Part shown: piece after piece, positions 25,040-35,000 of the stretch
How positions within the stretch are numbered: position 1 is the first letter of the stretch
Layout of the letters: each line of letters begins with the position of its first letter
DNA from: Firmicutes bacterium UBA2116
Lineage (GTDB): Bacteria; Bacillota; Clostridia; Tissierellales; Sedimentibacteraceae
Direction of reading: 5' to 3'
NCBI GenBank assembly: GCA_002331025.1
Contig: DCYG01000033.1
Span: 39,764 to 103,763 of the forward strand
Length of the DNA: 64,000 nucleotides
Program-made: the position numbers and the translations under genes
Notes under the pieces: generated by a model
Seen by the model: only the letters and a program-made list of their open reading frames with translations
Databases searched by the model: none
Told to the model about the DNA's origin: nothing

Positions 25040-27973
25040 ATGAAAACAATAGAAAATATTATAGATATTTTAGGATATAAATATTCTGAATCTTTATTCT
25101 ATAGAGATAATATTTTTAGAGATTCTGGTGTAAAAAAGCACCTTACTTCACAAATGTATAGGATAATAACAGAGATAAATCCTGATGCAGTTTATTGTGC
25201 TGATAATAAGCCCTTTATTGTTTTTTTTGATATAAATAATAATGAGCATAAAAAATCTTTATTTAAGAAAATCTGGAATGCTCAAATTCCGGTAGTCTTT
25301 TTTAATTATGAAGATCGAATTGAAATATATAATGGTTGTTCATTAAAATTGGATACACATGAGTTAATGAATATTGATAGTTTACCAAACGATGCGATTA
25401 ATGAATTTAGTGATTTTTCATTTTGGAATGTAGCAAATGAAAGCTTTTGGCTGAAATACAAAAAATCATTTGATGCACCTAAAATTGATAGTGTAATGCT
25501 TGATAATATTAAGTATATAACTGATCTTCTCAAAAAATCAACATGTAAAGATTTTGCTGTTAAATTGGTATTAAGATTGATTTTTATAAGGTTTTTAATT
25601 GATAGAGGCGTTGATTTAGATTATCCGGGCTTTAATGAATCTATTGAGAGTTCTAAGGAATCATTATTAAAGATCCTTCAGTCAAAAAATTGTTTATATA
25701 ATTTATTTATCTATTTAAAGGATAAATTTAACGGCAATTTATTTGAACTGTATGTGAACGGAGCAGGACAAAGTGAAGAGGAAATTATGGAGGATTCTGT
25801 TATGGGATTGCTCTATGATTTAATGTCCGGACAATTGGAAATCAGGACTAATCAATGGTCTTTGTTTCCTCTGTATGATTTTAATATTATTCCGATTGAA
25901 CTTATAAGTAATATATATGAGAGATTTTTAGGAGAAAAAAGACAAAAAGAGGATAGTGCATTTTATACACCTCCTTATTTAGTAGATTATATTTTGAATC
26001 AAACAATAAAACCTTACCTGAATGATCACAAATCTTGTAAGGTTTTGGATCCTGCTTGTGGATCAGGAATTTTTTTAGTGGAAACATTGCGTTCTATAAT
26101 TGAAGCTAATATATCTGAGGATTCATATATAAATGATGATGAAAAATTAATAGAACTTATTAAAAATAATATCTTTGGCATTGATAAGAATGGAGAGGCT
26201 ATTGATGTTGCGATTTTTTCAATGTATGTAACAATACTTGATTACAAGGATCCTAAATCTCTAAAAAATTTCAAGTTACCTTACTTAAAAGAAACTAATT
26301 TTTTTGAAAATGATTTTTTTGATGATGGTATTGAGGAAGTCTTTAAAGGTGTAAAGTTTGACTTTATAATAGGGAATCCTCCTTGGGGTAGAATAGATGG
26401 TGGATTGCATATTGATTACTGCAGAAAAAATAAATATGAAGTACAAAACAATGAAATATCAAGAAGCTTTATATATAGAACAAAGGATTTTTGTTGTGAA
26501 AAAACAAAATGTTGTTTAATAGTTACTTCTAAAATATTTTATAATTCTCAAAATCCGGCTGTTAAATTCAGAGAATGGCTTTTGACAAATTCAAAAATTA
26601 TGAAATTTATAGAACTGTCTGCGGTAAGAGAGTTGGTTTTCAAACATGCTAAAGGACCGGCTGCGGTAGTCTTTTATACATTCTCAGAAGAAAAAAACAA
26701 GAATCTTTCAAATGATATTACTCACATTGTTCTTATGCCAAACGTGTTTTTCAGCCTTTTTAATATTATTGTAGTTGAAAAGATAAATTATAAATATATT
26801 AAGCAGATTATATTATTCGATAATGATTGGGCATGGAAAACAATAGTATTTGGTACTTCAAAAGACTTTTTATTATTGAAAAAGATGAAAAGCAAATACA
26901 AAAATCTTAAAATGCATATTGAAAATAATAATTTATTATATGGGACAGGTATTCAAACACAAGATGGAAAAAAGGATGCATCACATTTATTGGGAAAAAA
27001 GATCATTGACCCCAAAAAAGGAATAGCATCTTTTTACGTGGATACAAGCAAGTATACAGTTTTTAATAAAAGGTCAATACACAGGATAAGGAATGAAAAA
27101 TTATTTGAGCCTCCTTACGTATTAATAAAAAAGGGATTTAATATTAAAACATACAAATTGAAGGCTGCATATTCAGAAGAGGAGTTCTTGTATAGTGATG
27201 CAATAACCGGAATTGTGGGTAAAGATAAAAATCTTCTTCTTTCGTTAATGGGACTTATAAACTCTTCTTTGTATGCTTACTTTAATTTAATGTTAGGAAC
27301 TTCAGCAGGGATAGAGCGTGAACAGGGGTTTTCTACAGATATATTAAAATTTCCGGCTCTTGTTGACAGTGAAATTGCTAATCTTACGGAATCAATTGTT
27401 GATTTGCTCAGCAATGATCATATTATGCAAGTTGGCTTTAATGAAGACAAAGAGGAAAAAATAAGAGCTCTTGATGAATATGTATTAAAATGTTTTAACT
27501 TAGAAAACAATAGTTCTATTGATTATGTTTTGAATATTCAAATTCCACTTCTGTCAGGTGGCAATACATATAAGGAAGTGTCGGATGAACAATTAAAAGT
27601 ATATTCTGAAGTTATAACAGATTATTTTGATGATGTTTTGAAAGAAAATAATCAATTTATAGAAGCAAGAGTTTATAAAAAAATTATGTCTCATTATTCA
27701 GCAGTGGAATTTACAATAGTTAATGATGAGCCTATGAAAAAAGTGAATTTTGTAGAAAATGAAAAAAGAGATAACTTAGAACTGTTTAGTAAGTTTATGA
27801 TTGGAAAAACAAATGACATGTTTTTTCAGATTAAAGATATTATTAATTTTGAGGAAAATTCATTTTATATATTGAAAACGAATGATGTGAAAAATTGGCA
27901 TGAAGCAATTGCTGAACTTGATCTCAGTGATATACTTAATTCAATTTTATCTCAAAAGGAGGAATTGAGATGA
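25040..27973 (+). CDS. Eco57I-type N6-adenine DNA methyltransferase
   Basis: A 977-residue gamma-class methyltransferase. Motif I is LDPACGSGIF (D337), and the catalytic motif IV is NPPWG (N446-W449). A C-terminal target-recognition region includes the usual LLSLMGLINSSLYAYFNLMLG ... GFSTDILKFP near residues 735-775. The N-terminal 130 residues (INPDAVYCADNKPFIVFFDI) look like the restriction-like leader of type IIG enzymes, but I see no intact D-ExK there. The next gene carries a candidate nuclease site instead, so restriction may be split. It presumably methylates adenine in a host sequence. Stop and next start overlap by 4 bp. Confidence 0.85.
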   Translation: MKTIENIIDILGYKYSESLFYRDNIFRDSGVKKHLTSQMYRIITEINPDAVYCADNKPFIVFFDINNNEHKKSLFKKIWNAQIPVVFFNYEDRIEIYNGCSLKLDTHELMNIDSLPNDAINEFSDFSFWNVANESFWLKYKKSFDAPKIDSVMLDNIKYITDLLKKSTCKDFAVKLVLRLIFIRFLIDRGVDLDYPGFNESIESSKESLLKILQSKNCLYNLFIYLKDKFNGNLFELYVNGAGQSEEEIMEDSVMGLLYDLMSGQLEIRTNQWSLFPLYDFNIIPIELISNIYERFLGEKRQKEDSAFYTPPYLVDYILNQTIKPYLNDHKSCKVLDPACGSGIFLVETLRSIIEANISEDSYINDDEKLIELIKNNIFGIDKNGEAIDVAIFSMYVTILDYKDPKSLKNFKLPYLKETNFFENDFFDDGIEEVFKGVKFDFIIGNPPWGRIDGGLHIDYCRKNKYEVQNNEISRSFIYRTKDFCCEKTKCCLIVTSKIFYNSQNPAVKFREWLLTNSKIMKFIELSAVRELVFKHAKGPAAVVFYTFSEEKNKNLSNDITHIVLMPNVFFSLFNIIVVEKINYKYIKQIILFDNDWAWKTIVFGTSKDFLLLKKMKSKYKNLKMHIENNNLLYGTGIQTQDGKKDASHLLGKKIIDPKKGIASFYVDTSKYTVFNKRSIHRIRNEKLFEPPYVLIKKGFNIKTYKLKAAYSEEEFLYSDAITGIVGKDKNLLLSLMGLINSSLYAYFNLMLGTSAGIEREQGFSTDILKFPALVDSEIANLTESIVDLLSNDHIMQVGFNEDKEEKIRALDEYVLKCFNLENNSSIDYVLNIQIPLLSGGNTYKEVSDEQLKVYSEVITDYFDDVLKENNQFIEARVYKKIMSHYSAVEFTIVNDEPMKKVNFVENEKRDNLELFSKFMIGKTNDMFFQIKDIINFEENSFYILKTNDVKNWHEAIAELDLSDILNSILSQKEELR

Positions 27974-28644
27974 GTGGATTTAGGAATAATATTTCTTTAA
28001 ATAGAAGTATATCACAAGGAATATTAAAGAATATTATATCAAAATTATTGATTTGCTGTGATTTAATGCGTGATGACTGTATAAAAAACAGCTTGAAAAT
28101 TAATAACTTAGAAGAAGATATAAGGGATTATCTATATGTAAACTACTTAAATGATGATGATATTATGGAGAAAGTTGGCTTGGATGAATTCAGATTTTAT
28201 TCGGAAGTACCTGAAAATTATCAAAATAACAAACCTAAAGGCAGAACAGACTTACATGTTTTCAGCATAGATATGTTTAAACATAGAAAGCAGTATTTTA
28301 CCATAGAATGTAAACGAATTAATGGTAAAAAAACTTTAAATAGATATTATATCGAAAATGGAATAAAAAGATTTCTTGGAGAGCAGCCATTGTATTCATC
28401 TTTTTTTGGTATGAACTGTTTGTTTTCTTTTGTTGTGGAAGATATAGATATAGAAAAAAATACTGATGAAATTAATGGATTAATATCATGTGATTATGAA
28501 GAAATAAATGTAAAAAGCCCTATTTCCCATATAGAAATATCATCAAGTTACGACTATACATATAAATCTGAATATGTGGCTAATCATGATATTGATATTT
28601 TACTCTATCATGTTTTTTATAATTTTACATCAATTATTAAATAA
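27970..28644 (+). CDS. Small PD-(D/E)XK nuclease-like partner of the methylase
   Basis: A 224-residue protein of no named family. It contains D94 in GRTDLHVF and E113-C-K115 in YFTIECKRI, the spacing and context of a PD-(D/E)XK restriction-endonuclease site. The flanking PKGRTDLHV and KRINGKK are typical of such folds. ATG 27970 overlaps the methylase stop, so the two are translated together. jetD follows 32 bp later. It could be the restriction subunit of a two-gene R-M system or an adapter between methylase and Wadjet. Confidence 0.65.
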   Translation: MSGFRNNISLNRSISQGILKNIISKLLICCDLMRDDCIKNSLKINNLEEDIRDYLYVNYLNDDDIMEKVGLDEFRFYSEVPENYQNNKPKGRTDLHVFSIDMFKHRKQYFTIECKRINGKKTLNRYYIENGIKRFLGEQPLYSSFFGMNCLFSFVVEDIDIEKNTDEINGLISCDYEEINVKSPISHIEISSSYDYTYKSEYVANHDIDILLYHVFYNFTSIIK

Positions 28645-28676
28645 ATATTAATTATACAATAACGTGGAGGCTTAGG

Positions 28677-29678
28677 ATGAAATCCATAAGAAACAGCGGT
28701 AAGAAGACAATAACCCTTGATGAAATATCAAAAGTGTATAAATTAAGGGAGTACCATTCCTTAGTGGGTTTTATAATGGATAAAATAAAATCTGAACTTA
28801 TTGAGCCTGTAAAAAGCTCAGGGACTAATGGTAAGACTCCTGCATTGTATAATAAATATAGAATTAAAGATTTAAAGGTTGATAATACAGAGTATGAGAA
28901 TGAGCTTATGTTTAATATTCATCCTTCTTTGAAGATAGATTATTACCTGAAAAATATTATTCAATATAAAGAAGACAGAAAATATATTTTGCAGCTTAGT
29001 AATTACATATCTAAGCATAAAGAGCTTTTACATGATTCTGTATCAATAAATGAAAGAAGCTTTGAAATTTGGAACAGAGAGAAATTTCTGTATAAAGAAG
29101 GCGGCTTAAGAATTTTAAAAAACGTCGGGTTTTCATTACATGATTTAAATATCTATGAAACTACAGAGCCGCTGTCGTATTACTCACATCATAAAGACAT
29201 CCCACAAAATATATTAATTTTAGAAAATAAGGATACATTCTATAGTATGAGAAGATATTTAATAAATACCGGCAGAACCATACTCGGATTACCTATAGGA
29301 AGTTTAGTATATGGTAAAGGAAAAGGAATATTCAAGTCCTTTAAGGATTTTACATTCTGTGTTGAACCGTATTTGAGCGACCAGTCTAATCAAATACTTT
29401 ATTTAGGGGATTTAGATTATGAAGGTATATTAATATATGAACAGTTATCTGCTGTCTTCATGGATAGAATACCTATCAGACCATTCAGTGAAGCGTATGT
29501 GTATATGTTAGAAAAGGCAAAGAGTGTTATTTTGCCTGAAATGAAGGAAGGACAAAACAAAAATATAGGCAGCCTTTTTTTGAATTCATTCAATGATAAT
29601 GTTAGAGTTGAAATTTTAGAAATATTAAGGAATAACAAGTATATACCTCAGGAAATATTAAGTATCAGGGACTTTTAG
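28677..29678 (+). CDS. jetD: Wadjet nuclease subunit JetD (Toprim)
   Basis: A 333-residue protein with an N-terminal winged-helix region (DEISKVYKLREYHSLVGFIMDKIK) and a C-terminal Toprim domain: ILENKDTFYSMRRYL with E183, and YLGDLDYEGILIYEQL with D245/D247. This is the DUF2220/Toprim JetD that cuts plasmid DNA looped by the JetABC complex. It is at the head of the Wadjet genes rather than the end. The start ATG 28677 follows GTGGAGGCT. The four acidic residues appear intact. Confidence 0.85.
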   Translation: MKSIRNSGKKTITLDEISKVYKLREYHSLVGFIMDKIKSELIEPVKSSGTNGKTPALYNKYRIKDLKVDNTEYENELMFNIHPSLKIDYYLKNIIQYKEDRKYILQLSNYISKHKELLHDSVSINERSFEIWNREKFLYKEGGLRILKNVGFSLHDLNIYETTEPLSYYSHHKDIPQNILILENKDTFYSMRRYLINTGRTILGLPIGSLVYGKGKGIFKSFKDFTFCVEPYLSDQSNQILYLGDLDYEGILIYEQLSAVFMDRIPIRPFSEAYVYMLEKAKSVILPEMKEGQNKNIGSLFLNSFNDNVRVEILEILRNNKYIPQEILSIRDF

Positions 29679-29686
29679 GAGGACGT

Positions 29687-31291
29687 ATGGTTTCTTTTTT
29701 GAACAATTTTCCAAAACGAATGAAAAATGTGGGCTTCTATGCTTTTTTATTTAAAAATAGTATGTCTAAGACCACATGGAAGCAATACGGTTTTGAAGAC
29801 TTTTATGAACAGACCAACATGGTGTTCATAGTAATGCTTTTTATTATGGAGCAATCGTTAAAAGATGAACCGTGTACCATGGACGATATTGGCGGGTTTA
29901 TAGATATGGTAAATATGGAAAGTTTTAAGAAACCTATTTCCTATGAAGAATGCAAGGAGTTAGGTGATTTTATTATAAATGTAATCTTAGGAAATCAAGG
30001 AAAGGCTATGTATTTTAAGGGGTATGATTTCCAGGATGAAGAGTACAAAAACATACATATAAGTTTTATCAACAACAAGCCTGTATATATTGATGATGAA
30101 GTCAGAAGGACATCATATTACCTGACCGATGATGGATATAATTTAATGTTATCCACGTTAGAAATGGAAAGCAATATGCTGCTAACTATTCATGAAATGA
30201 TTTTTAAGCTTCATATAGAAAAAGCATCCTATGATAAGGCTGTAGATGATATTAAGAATATATTTAATCAGCTGCGTATACAATATCAGCGTATTAGGGA
30301 AGCTATGAGAAAGATAAAGCAAAATGCACTGAATTACTCAGTGTTGGATTACAAGGTATTGTTGGAGGAGAATCTTGAGACAATAGGGGATACAAGCAGG
30401 AAATTTTCAGGATACAGGGAGAATATAAGGGAAAGAGTAAGAGAGTTAGAAGAAAAAGACATAAATATTCAAAAACTGGACAAAGAAGATACCAAGAATC
30501 TTATGAATTTAAAAATAATTGAAAATTATTTGGGCAGGGCAATAGATGAGCATCAACAAATATTAAAAAGTCATTTTGAGCTTAAATCGTTATATAGCAA
30601 AGAATTAGAGGATCTATCTCAGATGACCCTGATAAAAAGGTTTAATTTAAGAAGTGAGTTGTACGATAAAATATTGAAGAATCCTGACAACCTAAGAAAT
30701 ATTGAATATTTTATCCGACCTTTGTTAAATCAAGAGGTAGACAAGGTCTACAATATAAACAAGTCAGTGGAAATACAAAAAACAATCCGGACTAAGCTTA
30801 GGGATGACGAAGAAGAGGTGCTGGAATTTGATGATGAGAAATGGCAGGAGGAGCAAGCAGCTAAGCAAAAAGAAAAACTAAAGCTATACAATCGTTCTCT
30901 TTTATCGATACTTACTTACGCTTATGAACATAATGGAATAAGTCTTAAGGATTTAAAGGAAAGTTTAAATGAGGATTATTCAGAATTGATTCCTAACGTT
31001 GAAATATTTAAAGAAATCGTAATTGAGCTTCTCAGGAATTCCAATATTGATATACAAGAATTAAAAAAGGAGCGTTCGGAGCATATAGCAGAAAATACAA
31101 CTTTAGAATTTCAATTAAATGAAAGTATTTTGGATTTAGTAGAGAGTAATCATAGTTTAGAAGGTATAAAAAAGATAAGTACATTCAGGCTTGATGATGA
31201 GGCTCCGGTTGTATTTGAAAATCTCAATAGCAACACCGGTAAGATTAAGCGCATTTATTGTTCTAATATCTATTTCGATTTAAACCAATAG
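29687..31291 (+). CDS. jetA: Wadjet subunit JetA (kleisin-like)
   Basis: A 534-residue protein resembling the DUF5716-type JetA of type III Wadjet. It opens with LNNFPKRMKNVGFYAFLFKNSMSKTTWKQYGFEDFYEQTNMVFIVMLFIME, has a winged-helix-like region to about 170, then long coiled-coil segments (KAVDDIKNIFNQLRIQYQRIREAMRKIKQNALNY and beyond) and an acidic tail. JetA bridges the SMC heads and recruits the partner subunits. It starts 8 bp after jetD, with AGGAGGACGT before ATG 29687. Subtype assignment is by resemblance only. Confidence 0.8.
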   Translation: MVSFLNNFPKRMKNVGFYAFLFKNSMSKTTWKQYGFEDFYEQTNMVFIVMLFIMEQSLKDEPCTMDDIGGFIDMVNMESFKKPISYEECKELGDFIINVILGNQGKAMYFKGYDFQDEEYKNIHISFINNKPVYIDDEVRRTSYYLTDDGYNLMLSTLEMESNMLLTIHEMIFKLHIEKASYDKAVDDIKNIFNQLRIQYQRIREAMRKIKQNALNYSVLDYKVLLEENLETIGDTSRKFSGYRENIRERVRELEEKDINIQKLDKEDTKNLMNLKIIENYLGRAIDEHQQILKSHFELKSLYSKELEDLSQMTLIKRFNLRSELYDKILKNPDNLRNIEYFIRPLLNQEVDKVYNINKSVEIQKTIRTKLRDDEEEVLEFDDEKWQEEQAAKQKEKLKLYNRSLLSILTYAYEHNGISLKDLKESLNEDYSELIPNVEIFKEIVIELLRNSNIDIQELKKERSEHIAENTTLEFQLNESILDLVESNHSLEGIKKISTFRLDDEAPVVFENLNSNTGKIKRIYCSNIYFDLNQ

Positions 31292-31308
31292 ATGAACAGG
31301 AGGTAGTT

Positions 31309-32025
31309 ATGAGTTACGAATTAGAAGAAATAACTCTGAGCCAGAGTATTTTTTATTACTTAATTGAACATCGGGAGTTAAGAGAAGAAGATAATATATC
31401 ATTATATAAAGCGTATACGGAAAATGAAAATATAATGGATTTAGTAAAAAGACAGGGGATTATAGCCGAAAGCTTAATCGAACGATATGGAAATATAATA
31501 TATTTAATTCCCAACGAGGATAATACGTACTTAGGATTTTCAAAGCAGAATCTGAAATCAATACTATGTAAATCAACAGCAACGGATAAAGACTATTACT
31601 TGTCTCAGTTTGTTATATTAACATTATTAGTAGAATTCTATGATGGACAGGGAAGCAGCAGTAAAGCGAGGGATTATCTGAGGGTAGGAGATCTTTTAAA
31701 CAGTGTGTCAGAAAGGTTAAAAGAGGGGATAGAAAGTTCGGACGAAGAATCCCAGGATATTGATGGATTGGCTTTTTCTAATATGTTAGAAGCCTTTGAA
31801 GCACTAAGAAGCGAAGAGAAAGGCTCCAGAGCTAAGACTACAAAGGAAGGCTTTGTTTACAATATATTAAAGTTTTTGCAAAATCAAGATTTAGTTGATT
31901 TCATAGAAGAAGATGAAATGGTAAAGACTACAAAGAAGTTAGACCAATTTATGGACTATAATCTTTTAAACAAAAAGAACTACAGAAGAGTTCTGAGAGT
32001 TTTAGGAGTGGTGGAAAATGAGTAA
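31309..32025 (+). CDS. jetB: Wadjet subunit JetB (KITE-like)
   Basis: A 238-residue protein of DUF6063/DUF4194-like character, with tandem winged-helix elements: SQSIFYYLIEHRELREEDNISLYKAYTE, YLIPNEDNTYLGFSKQNLKSILCKS, FVILTLLVEFYDG and KKNYRRVLRVLGV at the end. It fits the KITE subunit that binds the JetA kleisin. The start ATG 31309 has ACAGGAGGTAG upstream. Its last codons overlap the jetC start by 8 bp, so the two are translationally coupled. Confidence 0.78.
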   Translation: MSYELEEITLSQSIFYYLIEHRELREEDNISLYKAYTENENIMDLVKRQGIIAESLIERYGNIIYLIPNEDNTYLGFSKQNLKSILCKSTATDKDYYLSQFVILTLLVEFYDGQGSSSKARDYLRVGDLLNSVSERLKEGIESSDEESQDIDGLAFSNMLEAFEALRSEEKGSRAKTTKEGFVYNILKFLQNQDLVDFIEEDEMVKTTKKLDQFMDYNLLNKKNYRRVLRVLGVVENE

Positions 32026-35000
32026 AATAAATGCTATCAGGCTGATAAATATTAATTATAATTACAATGGAATTCGTGTAGATGATGAAACATTTCATCT
32101 GAATAGTGAAAGTACTCTTCTTTCTCTTAGAAATGGCGGCGGAAAATCTGTGCTTGTACAGATGCTCATAGCTCCATTTGTACATAAAAGATACAGAGAT
32201 ACTAATGAAAGAAAATTTTCCGGCTACTTTACTACAAATAAGCCAAGCTTCATATTAGTAGAGTGGAAATTAGACGGTAACGCAGGATATGTGCTGACTG
32301 GAATGATGGTCAGGAAGAGTCAGGAAGTAAGCGAGGAGCAAGACCAAAGGGATTTGGACATACTGCAATTTATCCATGAGTATAAAGTGCAAAATCAATA
32401 TAGTATTCACGATATCCCCTTCATAAAGACTGATGATGAAGGTAAAACTCTTATGAAGTATAGTGATTGTAAGAATCTTTTGGAAGCACTAAAGGTATCT
32501 AATGACTACAGTTTTTCTTTATATGACATGAATAACAGCAGTCAATCGAAGAACTATTTTAATAAGTTGGAAGAATACCAAATCTATTACAAAGAATGGG
32601 AATCCATCGTTAAGAAAATAAATCTTAAAGAGTCGGGTCTGTCGGAGCTTTTTACAAAAGCGAAAGACGAAGCGGGATTAATAGAAACATGGTTTTTACC
32701 TGCAGTTGAGGATAAATTAAACAAGGATAAAAATAGAATTGAAGAATTCAGAGATATTTTAAGTAAATATATAAAGCAGTATAAGGACAATAAAGAAAAA
32801 ATAGATAAAAAGAATACTATTTTGCTGTTCAAAGAGGAGACCTCTGAAGTTTTAAATATAGTTGAAAATCTTAAAGATTCTATGGAAGGAAAAAGCAGTT
32901 TAGAAAATAAAATAGCAAATTTAATTAAGAAGTTAAGAGATCTTAAGTTTAGTCTTGATTCAGATAAAATAAGCTTGGAAGAGAAAGAGGTTATTTTAAA
33001 TGAAGAGATCAATCGTATTAAATACGAGGAAATATCTTTTGACATATATGGTTTGGAAGACGAGAAAGAAGTATTAACAGATAAGTTTTCAGAAGCATGT
33101 ACCTTAATTAAGAAAAAAGAAGAAGATAAAAAAACTCGTGAAAAACTTAAAAACATCCAGCTTTGTGCAAAGATAAATGAACAATACAGAGACGCATCTA
33201 AGGATGTTCAATTATTAGAGAATAAACTTGAATTAATAAAGCATAAGGAAAAGGACCGAGCTCCTGAAAGAGAGTCCTTGGGATATACTTTGAGGTATCA
33301 TTACGAAAATGAAGTAAAAACGATAGAAGGCATATTGCTTAATATAAAAAATGAGCTTAAAGAACTTGAAGAAAAAGACGAGCAGCTTAATAAGGAAGCA
33401 GAGAAGCTCCGGAAGAAGGAAGTACAAGAGAATGCATACTTAGCTGAAATTAATGCAAATATATTAAGCTTTGACAAGGTAGAGAAGAGCTTTAATGAAT
33501 TATATAAGGAGGACCTAAGAAGAAATATTCTTAATGAATATGAAGAAGGCAGCTTAGAAATAAGAATTAAAAGATTGAAGGAATCAATAGGACAGTTAAG
33601 TACAGAGATTGTCAGATTAAAGAAAACAAGTTCTGAGAATGATGAAAGTCTGAAAGTATACGGAAGACAATTGCAGGACAAGATTGATGAGCGTGCTACA
33701 ATATCTCAGAAAATTACAGGAATAGAAGAAAAGTTGGAAGTTTTGGACTCTAAGATTGAAGTCAGGAAATCCATAATAAAACATATAGGTTTCAGTGAAG
33801 AAAGAATTTTTGATACAGAAGAGATATTAAAGGAATTCCAAAGGAGAATAACCCAGGTTCATGAATCTGTAAAGCATATTGAAATTAATCTTGGGGACAT
33901 GGAAAAAGAGTATAATAACATAAAGTCAGGCAAGGTATTAGAGCTTCCGGGCAATATTAAAGAAGCACTGGATACAGAGGGGATAAATTATGTATACGGA
34001 ATGGAATGGCTGAAGAGAAACAATAAAAGTCTTGATGAAAACAATAAAATAGTAAAAAACAATCCCTTTATACCCTATGGACTGATATTAACGCAACGAG
34101 ATATTGAACGGTTAAAGGCAAGTAATTTAAGTATATATACATCATTTCCTATTCCTATAGTTATAAGAGAGAATATAGAGAAAAATATTGAAGGTAATGC
34201 ATCCTCTATATATGCCGGGGGAAAAGTTAACTTCTATGTTTTGTTCAATAACAATTTGCTGGATGAGCAGGAGCTGGCTAAGATTCTATTTGCGAAAGAG
34301 GAAGAAATAAAAAATATTGAAGAATCCCTAGAAAGACGAAAAGATGATTTAAAAGAATACGAACAAAAATATAATAAAATATTCTATCAAGAGCTGACAG
34401 AAAAAAACTATAGAGATGTAAAAAACAGTCTTGAATATAATCTTAAAATCAAGAGCTCCATTGAGCGTGATCTGAATTCTCTCAGAGAAAATGAAAATAA
34501 TTTAAGAGAAGAACAGGAAAAATTGAAAGAAACTATAAAACAAGGTGAAAAGGAATTAGATGAATTAAATCGGAAGGATAAAGATTTAATAGACCTAATG
34601 GAAGAATATAAAGAATATTTAATTCTTATGAAGGAGAGAATTGAAGTCAGAGAAAACATCTCAAAAATTAAATCAGACAGTGAGCGTATCAGAGAAGAAA
34701 TCAGAAATCTAAAACAAACACAAAATGATAAATTAGATTCCAGACGGGTATATTCAGGCAGAAAGAAGGCTTCAGAAGAAAAGCTGCAAGAATATTTAAG
34801 GTACGATAAAAAGGAATTAGTTCAAAAAGATATTGAAGACATTGAGGCAAGATATGAGGCATTAACAAAGGAAATAACCGGTGAGTTAAAAGATGTTGAA
34901 GAATCCTTAGCCAGAGCCTTTAAAAAATATAACGACCTGGAGGAATATTTGATAGAAACATACAGTCGTTTAAAAATTAAGGAAGAAGAGTTTAATGAGG

